Shown here: piece by piece, positions 47,398 to 59,900 of the stretch
Position numbering within the stretch: the first letter of the stretch is position 1
How the letters are laid out: every line of letters begins with the position of its first letter
Assembly (NCBI GenBank): GCA_019321725.1
Contig: CM033108.1
Location: 18,303,799-18,367,798, forward strand
From: Paulownia fortunei
Taxonomy: Eukaryota; Streptophyta; Magnoliopsida; Lamiales; Paulowniaceae
DNA length: 64,000 bases
Direction: 5' to 3'
Program-made: the position numbers and the translations under genes
The notes under the pieces: generated by a model
The model's database searches: none
Seen by the model: only the letters and a program-made list of their open reading frames with translations
What the model was told of the DNA's origin: nothing

Positions 47398-48345
47398 CGA
47401 AATCTATATAATAGTTTTTTGTGCTATTTTTTTAAAAAGTTTTTTGATGTGAATATATATTATTTTTGACCCTTTAAAAAAAATATTGGATTAATTCCAA
47501 TAGAAAGTGATTAAAATATTTTTGCGCATTACGATGCATGCAAATATATTTTTGTGGTTAAAGTTTTTAATATCAAAATATTTTTGCGCATTAAGGTGCA
47601 TGAAATTTTTTTTTGCGCATTATCCGCATGCAAAATTATTATTATATGATTAATATGTCAATTATGAGTTACGTGCTTTATTAAATATTTTTTATATAAT
47701 TATGATGCGATATGAATTATTATATATTGTGAATGAATAGACACTGACATTTGGGTGCTCATATAAATTGAATGTTTATTGTTTTATATTATCTCATATT
47801 TTTATGGGAGATAATTTGTGGTGGTGGTGGTAATTCGATATTCCTATTTTTTATTTTTATCTAGATTGATGTAGTAGGCTTTGAACTAATGTAATTTTTT
47901 ATTATTTTCAAGGCATGTAAATTACTAGGCCATTTTTGGGAGGCTACGTATATCAATTTTAGGGTGATATTTTTTATTTTACTACCATGGGCCAAAATTA
48001 TCTCAACATGATACACCAAATGTCAATGTCGCTCATATAGGGCTAATATTTTATTGTTCATATTGCATATTTGCATTCATAATATATGTATGGACAAATT
48101 TATATTTTATTCATGATCAGTAAATTTTTATTATATATTTTATTTAGTGGGAGATGATTACTAGCCTGAGTTGCGAAATTTTCGATTTCGCTGAGTATAA
48201 AGGAATAATAAATAATTTACTTGAATCTAGAATAAAATATTAAACTAGTACTTATGTTTTTTTGTGCAATTAATTTAGAAGTCTTAGACTAACTCACCAA
48301 TTTTACGTTTTAAGCCAATTAAGCATGAAAATGGACAAGTTTTTC

Positions 48346-48546
48346 AATATTATCGCGACTTAGACGCTGACAATATGATAGTGGACTAAGATTAAAATTT
48401 GTGCTTTAATTTGTTTAAACTGTAAATACAAGATTTTAAGTTGCCAAATATTGTCGCGACTTAGGCGTTGACAATATGCTAATGGATCAAGAATCACGTT
48501 TGCGCTTTAATTTGTGCAAGTTGCAAATGCGAGGAATTAATAAAGG
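48346..48546. repeat. 101-bp tandem duplication with a hairpin in each copy
   Basis: The block starting AATATTATCGCGACTTAG at 48346 recurs at 48447 as AATATTGTCGCGACTTAG. Each copy contains ATATT(A/G)TC and GACAATAT, inverted arms of eight bases around a 14-base loop (perfect in copy 2, one mismatch in copy 1). The shared tail reads 'tg.gctttaatttgt...aa.tg.aaat'. The duplication is in the internal region of copia C. Confidence 0.8.
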
Positions 48547-48699
48547 AGTTTCAGCTCTATTTTGTCATATGAGCTTGCTCATAATTAAAAAGTTCTAGTT
48601 GTCCTAAAGTCATTTTTTTTAGCTGACTTATAAATATTACTAACATATTTTGTATAATAATCGCCTAACTTGAGGCTGATTGTTGAGAGTCGAAAAATG

Positions 48700-51600
48700 T
48701 ACAAGTAATTATTCTTCTCGCTCATGTTGACCAATATAAACCAACTTAGGTTAGTGTTGGAAAAGATAAAAATAGCTAGATAAGAGCAAAAGTTAAAACT
48801 AGAACCGTAAATCTAATCCAATAAAGTGACAAGGCATGTTACCTTAGTGATAAAGGCAACTAACCGCCAACAAATGTCAACTGCAATGATGAGACTGGTC
48901 ACTTCGCTCGTAATTGTATTGCGATGAAGTTTGACTACTTAAAGCTCTCTCATTTGCTGATATTCTCAATTCCCTCATTCGATGGATAGTAGAAGTTGAT
49001 GAAACATAGCATGAAATTTGAGATTGAGCAGACTATTATCGAGTGTTGTGCAGCAATGTTTGTTTAAATGGCGCACAAGATGAGGTATTATGAGTTCGCA
49101 ATGTCATCTCAAGCTCAGCAAAGGGCATGAGCTATTTTTTCAAGCTCAACAATGGGTGTGAGCTACTCCTTGGAGATGTGTAAAAGGCACTAGATTCGAA
49201 ATAGTCTATTGAATTGATGCACTTATAAGACATTGGTTAAGCGAGTAGATTTGTCCATCTTTCATGTAAGAGACCTTTTAAGTATAAGTCATGTTTGTGT
49301 TGCGATTGGCTTAAGGTAGTATTTCTTATACTTCTTCCATGATTTTTGGTGTCATGCGAGGTTATGAGGATGAATGTATTAGCTGGAGGAGGCTCTATTG
49401 GCTAACTCGCTAAGGTCAACCTCCCTTTGTACAAAATTTTCTAGCGGGAAAAAGCCTGCTGAAAGAAAGAAAGAGGGTTATTTATCCTCTAGAGCTAATC
49501 CCCTAAAATGAGTGCAGACTTACGAGTATGAGGTACTGAATAGTGCATTCGTTTTTCCTTTCTTTGTTATTTGCACTATAAGCTAGTACACTCCAACTCT
49601 CACTAGTCAGAAGCGCCAAATTGTTTATAGTGATTCTTGACAGAGGTAGAGAACCACAGGGAGTATGAACCTTAAGGTTCAACATACTAATAGGAAGCGA
49701 GAATAACATGTCTAAATAGTTTGGACGTATGTGTGGGGAAAATGGAATTACAATTTGAAGGATGATTCCAAACATTTCGCAACTAAACGAGTTTGTGAAG
49801 AGTGATGAATCAAACACTTCAAAATGACTCAATTAATATGATGGCGCAAATTGATTTATATCTCAATTAGGATAATGCAATCTTGATTGCGGCCTACATA
49901 ATGAAAATTATGACTCCAAGTGAATTCTACAACCTTCAATAAGCTGTGATGTGGCAGCAAGCCCAAATTAGTGGGTTTATGCCTATTTAAGTTCAAGAAG
50001 CTATGTTCTCAAAAGTGATGAACACCTTGATGGAGAAATTATAAAAATTAATTCGCACAGTATAGATTTCCTCATGGAGGAATTACGAGTATATAAGAAG
50101 TCAAATGAAATCTTGCCCTATACGAGTTGTAAGATTCTTGAAGTGGCATTCAATTTTCTAGTGAGGATGATGTTTTTTAAAACTCATTTAGCAATCACTG
50201 GATAGTGGAAGCGACCTTAATTCAGTGAAAGTGTCTCACTTGAAAATGAGTCTCATATTCCACAAGTAAGAAGGAGTGCACATGAGTTGTTCCCCATCAT
50301 CTATATGAGATTAAGTGGGTATCCTTCATGACTACTTTTGTGGATGTTGATGAGTGAACTTAGACTTTTGACTTCACTTGATGCTTTAAGGGAATAACTG
50401 CTATGAAGGAAAAGATGAACCTAATGACTAAGAATAAAGTCTAGAGCTGGTTGATCTTCTGTTTAAGTGTAAAGCCATTAGAAACATGTGGTTTCTAGAG
50501 GTCAAGTGCAAAGTAGATGGGTTGATTAACATTTGTATAACTCAACTAAGGGTAAAATGTTTATGCCTAATTGTGGAGCGTAAATTTTTGAGATGTTCTC
50601 CCTAAGTGGTAAGATCGTCTCAATACGCCAAGATGCTATTAGTTATTGCCACTTTTATCTAGGTTTGTCCTGGATGATTGAGGTTGACATATATAAATAA
50701 GGAGTGGACGATGAGATTTATGTAGATCGCCTAATGAATTCAAGAAGTGGGGTAAGAGCGTAAAGATTGCTGATCAAGAAGCTCCATTTATAACTTGAAT
50801 TATCGTCCAAATAGTGGTGCTATCGATTTCATCGAGTTATCACTCTGGTAAGCTTACGATGGTTAAATAAGATCACTGAATATATGTCAACATAAAAAAT
50901 AGAATTTAATTCTCACTATATTTGGGCAATAATATGATGGCCAGAAGGGACATGAATGTGTCTCCGCTTAGTAGTGGTTGTCATTTATATTTGAATGGAT
51001 ATAGAAAAGTAGATGTATACTTGGTATTGTGATACCGAATTTTTGTATGTATCTCACCAATCCTATTGACACTTCATGGTCAAAGATTATGTTCTTAGTT
51101 AGATTGAAATGCTTAGAGATGGAAGAAGAAAAGAAATGCTAGCTAGTATTATGCAAGCGTTGTAAAAGGTTTGATGTGCACTGGTGTATACTCGACTAGT
51201 ACTGTGCTTGATAATTAGATTATTGGTGAGTGGATATCAAAGTGATCATTAACGCAATAATGTGATGCTATCAAGTGGATACTTAGATATCTTAATAGAG
51301 TGGTCTGAGATTCGTTGCAGGCGATATGGTTTTTGAAAGGATGCACATTGTGCGCACATTTGTGAGGCTTTTGTTGTCTTTGTGATAATAAAGCCACTTT
51401 GATGTATGCTTTGGTCACCAAGTATTGTTGGAGGACTAAACATACTAATATCAGTCACCCCTTCACTTAAGATAGTATTACGCAAAATTAAATTGTTCTC
51501 AGTCATATTTCTATGAGCAGTTTGATCGCTTATCCCTTGCCTCTATATGGAGATATGCTCCAAAGGCATGTGAGTAGTACAAGATTACGTAGAATTTGAT

Positions 51601-52660
51601 TTTTTGTGGCCAGTGAGAATATATTGTGATTAATGAGTTATATTTGTATTCTCAATATGAGTTTGGTACTATATTTGTGAGTTGTCACCAGGCTTTGATT
51701 GACCTTCTCACACGGGTAATCGCCTTGGCGCTATGATAGCGAGCAGGATGAGACTTAAAGATCGTGTCGCATAATTAAGGTTTGTGAATGATCGCCTTTA
51801 TGCTTGGAGCAACGAGGAAGGTTAATATGTATAACGAAGAGTCGCCTTAGCTTGGAGGCTAAGATAAGATTAGAGTTGATCGATTATGAAGAAGTATGTC
51901 CAAACTTCATAATAAGCGTGTTCTTTGCTAAATGTGTGAACTGCAAGAAGGCATTTTGGATGGTAACTCCTGATGGTGCGCAGGTCAGATGCTTGGAGAG
52001 CAACTAGACTTAGGTTAATATGATATTTAGAGCGTGACATGCCCAAATTGAGTAGGAGTTTCATCATAGCATGTATTCATACTACATGTGCTTTGAGACG
52101 ACCTCTTATGGAAAAGTGACTGAATGGGTCCCTACTTCGTCACTATATGAGCCCATATTATTTCTTGTACTCTTTGGGACTCTGGACTTTGTCATGAGGT
52201 GTAAGCTTAATGACGCTACTTTAGCATATTTCCAATGGCCATGCATAATTCGGTCTGTCGGAGCATGTCTAAAAAAGTTGTCAAGACCAAGCTAATTGGC
52301 ATGAGAGGTCGAGAAAGAACTAGGTTGGTAACGCACTTATGTTCTATGGTTCATAGCCCGGGCGACTATGTCGAAATGTGTTTGACTAGTCATGAATATA
52401 GATACATATTTGAGTAGGTTGAGCATGCTCTATTTATTTCATTGAGGGATCTAGAGATGCTTGATTGGGTGCGACCACTTGATTTAGGGTACACATCGAG
52501 CTATTGATTTGTAGGGTTATGTTAGTTTGATAATGACTTAATATAACTCTCCCCACATATGCTTTCTCGCTTGATCGCACACCTCATTTTCTGTATGAAG
52601 GGACTGGCGTGAGATTGAGAAATTGTATGAGATTTGAGGAGATCGAGTCAAATATGTATG
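48700..52660 (+). pseudogene. Copia C internal coding remains; RNase H still visible
   Basis: Most of this 4-kb stretch gives only short frames without familiar motifs. Around 51265-51300 the plus strand reads DAIKWILRYLNRV, and further on CDNKATLMYALVTKY and RTKHTN (about 51375-51445), followed by HISMS. These fit the 'HWEAVKWILRYL', 'CDNQSAI' and 'RTKHIDVRYHF' blocks of copia RNase H in the right order and spacing. Integrase and RT could not be placed with confidence. The LTR, primer site and RNase H together support a copia assignment on the plus strand. Confidence 0.6.
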
Positions 52661-52669
52661 AGTGAGAGA

Positions 52670-53124
52670 TGTTGGAATTTGGATCGGGTTTATGACCCTT
52701 AACCCAATTAGCATCCATATTTAGTTGGATGTGTCCACAATTTGAGTGGGATTGAGTTTCCTAATTGGACTGGGATTCTACCTTGAGTAGGAATACATAT
52801 CTCTAATTCTAATCCAACAAAGTGTGTGAAGACAGAGTGTGTGCCAAAACTCTCTCCGTATCTCTCCTAAGATTTCTCTCTACGTTCTTCTTTGGAACAT
52901 TATTATAGACTCCAAGGATTTGAAATGTGTAATTAAGTGAATAACTCTAGTAGTTATTCACCACTGACGAGAAAGGTATGTTCGTAGTTCGATCAAAAGG
53001 AGGCTGGTAGACGAACTTGATTCGGGATACGCGGATCAACAATCCGTTGCGTATAGGTATACTCGATTCACATTAATTATATGAATATTTAATTCATATT
53101 ATATTGTTGATTAATTTTCTTATA
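52670..53124 (+). repeat. 3' LTR of copia C (455 bp)
   Basis: It has exactly the same length as the 5' LTR. It is preceded by the purine run AGTGAGAGA (52661-52669), the likely polypurine tract. The terminal CA has become TA. Confidence 0.93.
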
Positions 53125-54742
53125 GTTTTCTATTTTTAACATGAACAAAACATCCAGTGAAATTAGAAATTCTAATCTAGATGCAGAAATATGGCCAAAA
53201 AGAGAGTGCCAGACACTGGAGATGGTAGCACTAGGAAAAAATTAAGATGGTAGTTGAAGACATGACAGCTCAAACAGAAACCTTTAGCCCTGTCCTAAAA
53301 ACCTTTCTAATTTATGGATACTGAGCAATGCAACCCCAACTCAGAAAATGCAATTCAACACCAAGTTCACATAATTGTCCATTACATATATAAGATTTAA
53401 GGATAGTTTAGGAACTAGAAAGGTATTAGGTAGTGCCAAGAGAGATGTTGAGAAAATTCCGAAACTACTGACAATTAAAGTTGAATTACCGGCAGTGTGG
53501 ACAATTGGTGCAATAGAGGGATGTCACTTGGAAGTAACAGAGATGAATTAGAAGTCATATGATTGTAACAAGCATAATCAGAATATCATGATGCAGATGT
53601 ACCTAGAGTGACAGACAAGACCGAATTAGAAGGAATACCAGAATCAGGTTGGAGCCGGTTAAGAAGAACCTGAAGATCTCTAAGAAAATTTTGGAGAAGC
53701 GCTACCAGAAGAACTATGTGTGGCAACAGCTGCAGTAGAATTCAGAGGCTGAGAAACCATAGATGAAGAGTTATGTTCAGCTGGCCTTTTGGCATGTAAA
53801 CGACGACACTCTTAAATAGTATGATTATGCTTCTTGAAGTAATTGCAAAAATAACTTTTTGATGACTTAAAGGAATTTGAAGAAATAGCAGACAAAACCA
53901 AGGTAGCAGGAGTAGCAGGAGTAGTAGGAGTAGCAAGAACAACATCAGTAGATAATAAAAATCACTCATCTCGAAGTGTTTTTAGATGAGTTTCCTCAGA
54001 AAGCAAATCTTTGATCACAACTTCAACAGAAGGTAATGGGCTACGTCAAGAAGAGTACCATTAATAGGTTCAAACTCATCCCTAAGAGTTAACAAAAGAT
54101 GCCAAACACGATGGAGATCACGGAGCTTGGCATAAGTAGTAGTTGTTATGGTACTAAACCATTTAGGATCACACTGTGCTAATTGATCCCAAATAACTTG
54201 CAACTCAGAGACATAATTGTGGATGGTCTGTCTAGGTTGCTGCTTCATGTGATGAAGATGTCTATAGAGCTTAAACTAATGCACACCATCAGAAATAGAA
54301 TAATGATCTTGCAAAAAAAAAAAAAACAATACCACTTTAGGAGATTCATATCTGCGAAATTCCAATTTGATGCTTGCAATATAGGTATTGCGAAACCAGT
54401 TCAATATATGATGATTTTTTCCTTTCCATTTTTCAACCTGTTTAGCATATTTATCTATTGTTTCAAAAATATTTTAGTAGGTTTAGGATCTCACCAGTCA
54501 CATGTCGCTAAAGAAGACGTCCCTTGAGAAAAAAGCACATCTCTTGGGACAATAAATTATAGTTTAAACCAGCAAAGGTGACAGTGATGGGATGAGAGTC
54601 ATGCTGAGCAACTTTAGAGGAATCCAAGAGGAAAACAAAGAACTCATAACAATATAAATCAAGGGAATACCTTAAGACTAACCTTTAAATGCAAAATGGA
54701 AAATCAAGGCAGAAAAAGAAAATTCACCATGCCTTCGTAGAA
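53125..54742 (-). pseudogene. Copia A gag, zinc knuckle, protease region and GAG-pre-integrase
   Basis: The minus-strand reading from the right gives gag 'LKQQPRQTIHNYVSELQVIWDQL' (split, 54015-54248) with 'LRDEFEPINGTLL', typical of UBN2-type gag. A Thr-Pro-Ala-rich linker is encoded by a 9-bp repeat (about 53905-53945). A knuckle FCNYFKKHNHT.EC (about 53790-53850) has its second Cys replaced by Phe and a stop before Glu-Cys. After several stops, 'HSLFGHISASRLEFLISL' (about 53160-53230) marks the GAG-pre-integrase. The left edge, at the GTTTT duplication, is where copia C inserted. The next block continues at 45764. Confidence 0.85.
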
Positions 54743-54755
54743 GGCTTTGATACCA
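54743..54755 (-). other. Primer binding site of copia A
   Basis: The complement reads TGGTATCAAAGCC, directly abutting the 5' LTR. One base differs from the common TGGTATCAGAGCC. Confidence 0.9.
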
Positions 54756-54967
54756 TGTTACAGAAATATAAAAAAGAGAAGTTCACAAAAAAATATTTCT
54801 GTATATCTTTTGTTCAATGGGTTACAACCTATTTATAATAGAGCTAGGAATATAACAAAGGAAAGTCAATCAATGTAATAAAGAAAAATATATACACAAC
54901 TAATCAAGAATATATTTAGCCTACAATCAAGGAGTTAATGATGTTAATTATGTTAATTACTCTAACA
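54756..54967 (-). repeat. 5' LTR of copia A (212 bp)
   Basis: TGTTACAG..TCTAACA, aligned to 37971-38173 with small indels. It is followed by the target duplication GTGTT (54968-54972). Confidence 0.92.
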
Positions 54968-54972
54968 GTGTT

Positions 54973-55156
54973 ACAAAATCAATTGACTCTTAAAATTTGT
55001 TGCATGAGTTAAGGTGTAATATCAACAATCAAAGTTTGTAAGTCGAAGATTTACATTTTTGTATGTGCTCTAACTTGTATCATTATATAGAAACTAACAG
55101 TTTTTTTTAATTAATGTAATTTTTTTAGCAAATAAAAATGGGGATCTTTTCATTAA
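54973..55156. other. Short spacer between copia A and the Helitron
   Basis: AT-rich sequence with no recognised feature. This is probably the original DNA around both insertions. Confidence 0.4.
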
Positions 55157-55184
55157 CTAATAAGTAACACGTGCAACGCACATG
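55157..55184 (-). other. Helitron 3' terminal hairpin
   Basis: Complement of 55168-55184: stem CATGTGC / GCACGTG with a three-base loop and one G-T pair. It lies seven bases from the 11-base terminus TTACTTATTAG. In Helitrons this hairpin ends the rolling-circle transfer. Confidence 0.75.
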
Positions 55185-56955
55185 ATTCATATAATTTTAT
55201 AAATTAATTATATTATTTAATAATTTAATGAGTGAAATTAAGATATTATAAAATATTTTATAAATAAAAAATGTTATTTAAAAATATAATCAATAAAAAC
55301 TAAAATATTCCAAAGTACTTCATTAATAAAGTATTGATTGATATGATGATTAAATAAAAATATTCAAAGAACTAAACTCAATAAAAATTCAAAATCTAAA
55401 TAACAAATATAACTAAATGAGTTCATATGTGAATTTATGTTCACATTAATTCTTCTCTTGTTTGATTTTGATGGCTAGAGAAGTCTTCTTTTTACTTGAT
55501 TTCAGAAACTTCTTTGTATATTTCTTTTGAAATTGTTAAGTATCTCTTCATCCTTACTTGAAATTTGAATCTTAATGTAATATTCGATATTCTTCTTTCT
55601 TAATCGCCTTTTTTTTTGTTTCCATCCTCTTCTAAAGAAATTGCAACATATTTCTTATCGAGATAAGTTGATATGTCAAATTTTTATTTTTAATTGCATT
55701 TTTCACTTGATCATGGTTGGTTGAATTCTTTACTTGGTCTGGTTGCATTGTTCACCCGAGCATGATTAGTTGATGTAACTTATGTCTTTTGTATCTGAAT
55801 TTGAAATTTGCAAATAGTTTATACTTGTATCATGAAATTTTTATTTGAATTTGACTTCTACACCTTTTTTACTTTTGTCAAGGAGTTTTTGACATTTTAT
55901 ACTCTTGTCAATTAATGTTTTATTTGATTTGATTTGTAGATTTTTATACGCATCTCAATAAACTTTTGAATTTATTTAAACTTATTGATAGTTTATACTC
56001 ATGTCAAGGAGTATTGAGTATTACTGAGAGTCTGTGCACTTATTAAGAGTACTTTTGATAATTTAAGCTCTTATTAAATAGTATTACTGATATTTTATGT
56101 TTTTATCAATGGGTGTTGAAAATTGAAGATATGATGAATCCACATCTTCTTCCTCATTTGTTGGGATTTTATTTTCAACAACTTTAGTTTCATACTTTGC
56201 CCCCTTTTAATAGAATTTGAATAAAAATATGAAATACTGTCTTTATTTGCCCCACTTGCATATTTTTTCAAAAAGTTGAACTGAAGACTTGATAAAAGAA
56301 ATTTGAAATTTGTGAAGATAAAATATTTGTCCTTATCTCCGTTTGAACTTTAACTTGATTTGTGATGAGATGATATGTAGGTATTATCCCATTGGATGTG
56401 CCATAAATTTTATATCTGTAAAAATATAAGATAAAAAAAATATTACAAATGAGATTTTATTAAATATGATTATTAATTGGGGATACAATTAGGGCTGTGA
56501 AATGTTTGTTTCTGCTATGGGATAATTGCATCACATTGCTGATTCAGTTACTCAGAAGACAGGGGATGTCGTTTTTTATAAGGGTTATGTCTTTTCAATT
56601 GCATCAACTATGACATTCAATTTTTTATTTATCAGTTATGCATTTTTATTAAGTACAATGAGAAAATAAAATACAGTCGATGCTTGCAAGTACAGTCCTC
56701 TGTAGTATTTGGACTCATGTCCTCCATGAACAAATTAACATAACAAAATTTAAAAAATCAAGATATAAACAACTTAATTAATTCTTAATTAAAACGACTA
56801 ACATTTCAAACTAAAAAAAATGTATAATTTTTATATTATATGCATGGTTCTACCAAAATGTACATTAATCTACTATGCTAATATCTACCTCAAAAATAAA
56901 CAAAAATAAAAAATAAAAAAATGAAAGTGATAAATAAAAAAAATAGTTTAATAAA
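55185..56955. other. Helitron 3' non-coding part
   Basis: Between about 55880 and 56115, a loose 55-65-bp motif around 'ttttga.a.ttta..ctc.t.tcaa..agt.tt' recurs four times or so. No coding signal was recognised. The stretch separates the helicase end from the terminal hairpin. Confidence 0.4.
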
Positions 56956-56959
56956 TTAC

Positions 56960-59900
56960 CTGCTTAATTGGTGTAAGATTTTCATGTATCGTGCATCCAA
57001 CCATTCTTGTGTTATTACACAATTCATTTGATGAGTCCAAATTCCTAAAAAAATTATTGGGCTTTTCTTTTATGTGCCTAATGAGGAGGCAAGCCAGTTG
57101 GAGTTAAAGAGTTCAAAAATTCTCTTCATAATAGTTAATTGTATCATCAATAGCTTCATTAAAACTTTTAAAAGTTCTAACTTCTCCACAACATGTAAAG
57201 ATCAACTTATCATTCAATCTATCAACGTGTTTATTTTTAGTGGCTAATATTACTCAACTTGTCATGTAATGAGCTAAGTGGACAGTCTTATTTAAGATAG
57301 GAAAAATATTTTATTAAGTCATTATATTAAATCTTCTTCATTATCATATTCCATAATTATTTCTTTTGTTATTTTGATATTATCTTCAGTATCATTTGGT
57401 TTCTCACCATTTCCAACTCTAAGTAAAACTCACTGAAGTTTGGATCATTTCTCGACCTCATGTTCCTTGACAAAGTATTTTTTTTTTAATGATTTTATCA
57501 AACTCGCAAAAATAGTTTGATAGATCATTGTCTTAGAAAGAACTGATAATACTTGTCTCTATATACAAAAAAAAACTTATTTTTCTACCAAAATCCTCAT
57601 CATTTCCTATTACGTCTTTTAATATTTATCAACATTCTCGATAGCCCCATCATTTCACCATTGGTGCTTCATCCCATAAAAATAGTTGTGATTTACACGA
57701 TAGCTCTACAGCCCCACTTTGCTTGAATATAATACACTCACTTGATTCATTTCCATCTATTGATATCTTAAAGCGTGAATGTTCTATTCTCTCAATGGCA
57801 TTAATGCGACAACAACTCTAGATGTTGTTGTTGCAAGAGCTATTAGATTTTTGGATCTAAGATAAGCTAACAATGCACTATATAAGAATGTTTTTCCTGT
57901 TCCGCCTAACCTTTTGATAAAGAAAATGTCATACTTGCCTTTTTATATGCAATTTAAGATTATTGAAAAAGTTTTATTCTATTTAGGGCTCAACTTTAGC
58001 TTTACTTCATAATCTTTCGGAGGTATTTCTACTGATATTTTATCTTGTATCTCTCTTGAAAAATCATTATCCATGTTATCTATATCAATATAAATATTTG
58101 GAAGATCATATGAACTGATATTTTTTCCATGCTCTTTAAGAAAAATTAAAACATTCAAAGTTTTGGCAACTTGTAGTTCAACTGAGGTTTCTGATTTTCT
58201 TTTAAAATATTCAAACATTGTTTCAAAGTATATATTCCAAAGAACTCTCACATGTGTTGATGCACAATATACCATGATGGTTGCAAATGGTCTTCGCAAT
58301 TCATGTGGCATTTGAAAAGTGATAACTTCATTTTGACATTCATTAACACTCAGATCAGATTCTAGCAATCCTCTTTTTGGTGTTGCTTCCTTAAAATTGA
58401 AGCATTGTATATCATTTACTGGTAACAAATCTTAAAAAGATGTTAGCCCTCTGACATGATTCAAGAGTTACCTAAAATAATAGATTTGTAATATTTATAC
58501 ACCCAATCACATCTCTTTTCTTCTTCTTCTTTTTTAACATTTACCTTGTTAGTCCCATATATAGTGCTATGAAAATTTCTTATAAAGATATTTTCTTATT
58601 TTTTTTCACTTTTAGAGCACATAGAAAAACAATCCGTGAGCATTGTCTTGAGACATAATCCCAACTTAAATATTTTCTAAATTTTAATTTGTCCAATAAG
58701 TCACATGGTGGTGATTTCGGAGGTGAATCTGCAAGTTGATAATTATTGGGTATATGTCATTCAAATTAAATTCATAATTTCTCCACATTGCTTCTTGAGC
58801 AAGACCCACCAAGCATCTTGAAGTTATTTAATTTCATCAATTAAATTTTCATCATCACTGTGGATGATATCAATTGTCACTCTATCATGTCCTTTATATT
58901 GTCACTCCTCAAAATATCTCAACATTGATATGGCTATTATATATTGATAAGAGATATGGATTATAAGGTATTACCCACTAATTATTCAGTTTTGCAAATT
59001 TGAAATATCAATTTGCTTTTCTTCTTCTATAGACTGGATATCCATCTTTACCTTGTATTTATTTCATAATATGGTCATGGGTACTTATATATGCACTTTA
59101 CATCCACCATGCAAGAATTATTCAAGTTCTTATCTCCACATGATCCGTGCATCAAAATATTTTGCAACTAAATTATAGAGTTTAGGGTATTTTTTTTTAT
59201 CAGAAGTTCAACACAGGAAAACCTATCAAAGTGATCTAAGGTTGTAATTTTATATTCGAACTTCAAAATTAAATATATGAGCGTGTGGTAATCCCCTTTT
59301 CTAAAATTCAATTACATGGACATGTGTTGCTACATTTCCAAATATTTTATTCTTAAATAACTAATATTTCAAATCCTATAATTTTGCTCAAAGTACTCTT
59401 GAGGTCAAATCGGTCGATGTTAAGCTTGTTGACTATCATACAGTTTCTCTTGTATCTCTTTCCACTCTAGATTGCAAGTCATTATAATAAATAGATCTGA
59501 TTTTCCAAATCTTTGTACTAATGCTAATGCATCAAGATATTTGTGATGCATATCTCTTGGATTCCCACTAAATGATACATGAAGAACAATTCTTTTGCCA
59601 ACTTCACTCCCTCTATTCTCTCACTTCAACTTTCATATTTGATTGGTGAAAACTATTGTTCCATTGCATTCATGTTATATAAAAAGAGTACATACATGAT
59701 ATTCTTGAGAGAATTTTTAAATTTATAATAAGTACATCCTTCTTGTTCTTGAAAAAAAAATTTGTCCGTAGAGGAAAATTTTGATATTGTAAAAACATCA
59801 TCACCAAGTAGGCTATTCATTGAAATTTAATCACAATTGCATAATAGAGAATAAACAATAAAATAAAATACAAATTACTTGTTTGTTATTTGTAAAATAA

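Larger units (their letters stand above)
45765..53124 (+). mobile_element. Ty1/copia-like retrotransposon C, strongly decayed
   Basis: Two 455-bp LTRs (45765-46219 and 52670-53124) start TGTTGGAA and end ..TTCTTACA / ..TTCTTATA. A perfect 5-bp duplication GTTTT flanks the element (45760-45764 and 53125-53129). TGGCATCAGAACCC at 46221 is a mutated methionine-tRNA primer site. The LTRs differ at roughly 50 of 455 sites (about 11%). The internal 6.45 kb holds a GC-rich leader, a SINE-like segment, a duplicated hairpin block and RNase H traces of copia type. It is inserted in copia A in opposite orientation. Confidence 0.92.
37971..54967 (-). mobile_element. Ty1/copia retrotransposon A, carrying two nested insertions
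   Basis: LTRs of about 0.2 kb (37971-38173 and 54756-54967) share TGTTA..TAACA ends and are flanked by a perfect 5-bp duplication GTGTT (37966-37970 and 54968-54972). A primer binding site lies beside the right LTR and a polypurine tract beside the left one, both on the minus strand. Removing B (38505-43657) and C (45765-53124) leaves about 4.5 kb in copia order from right to left: gag, zinc knuckle, protease region, integrase, RT, RNase H. The short LTRs recall Ale/Retrofit-type copia elements, but that is only a guess. All coding parts are decayed. Confidence 0.92.

Noticed and set aside
45765..53124. Copia C as a vehicle carrying captured host genes, because 49-52.6 kb has few familiar motifs
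   Set aside because: RNase H blocks appear at the expected end of the region and no host protein could be recognised; simple decay is enough.
53742..53969. Minus-strand frame with a long leucine run that could be a membrane protein
   Set aside because: The correct copia A gag frame in the same place reads a Thr-Pro-Ala linker and a zinc knuckle; the leucines come from reading a 9-bp repeat out of frame.
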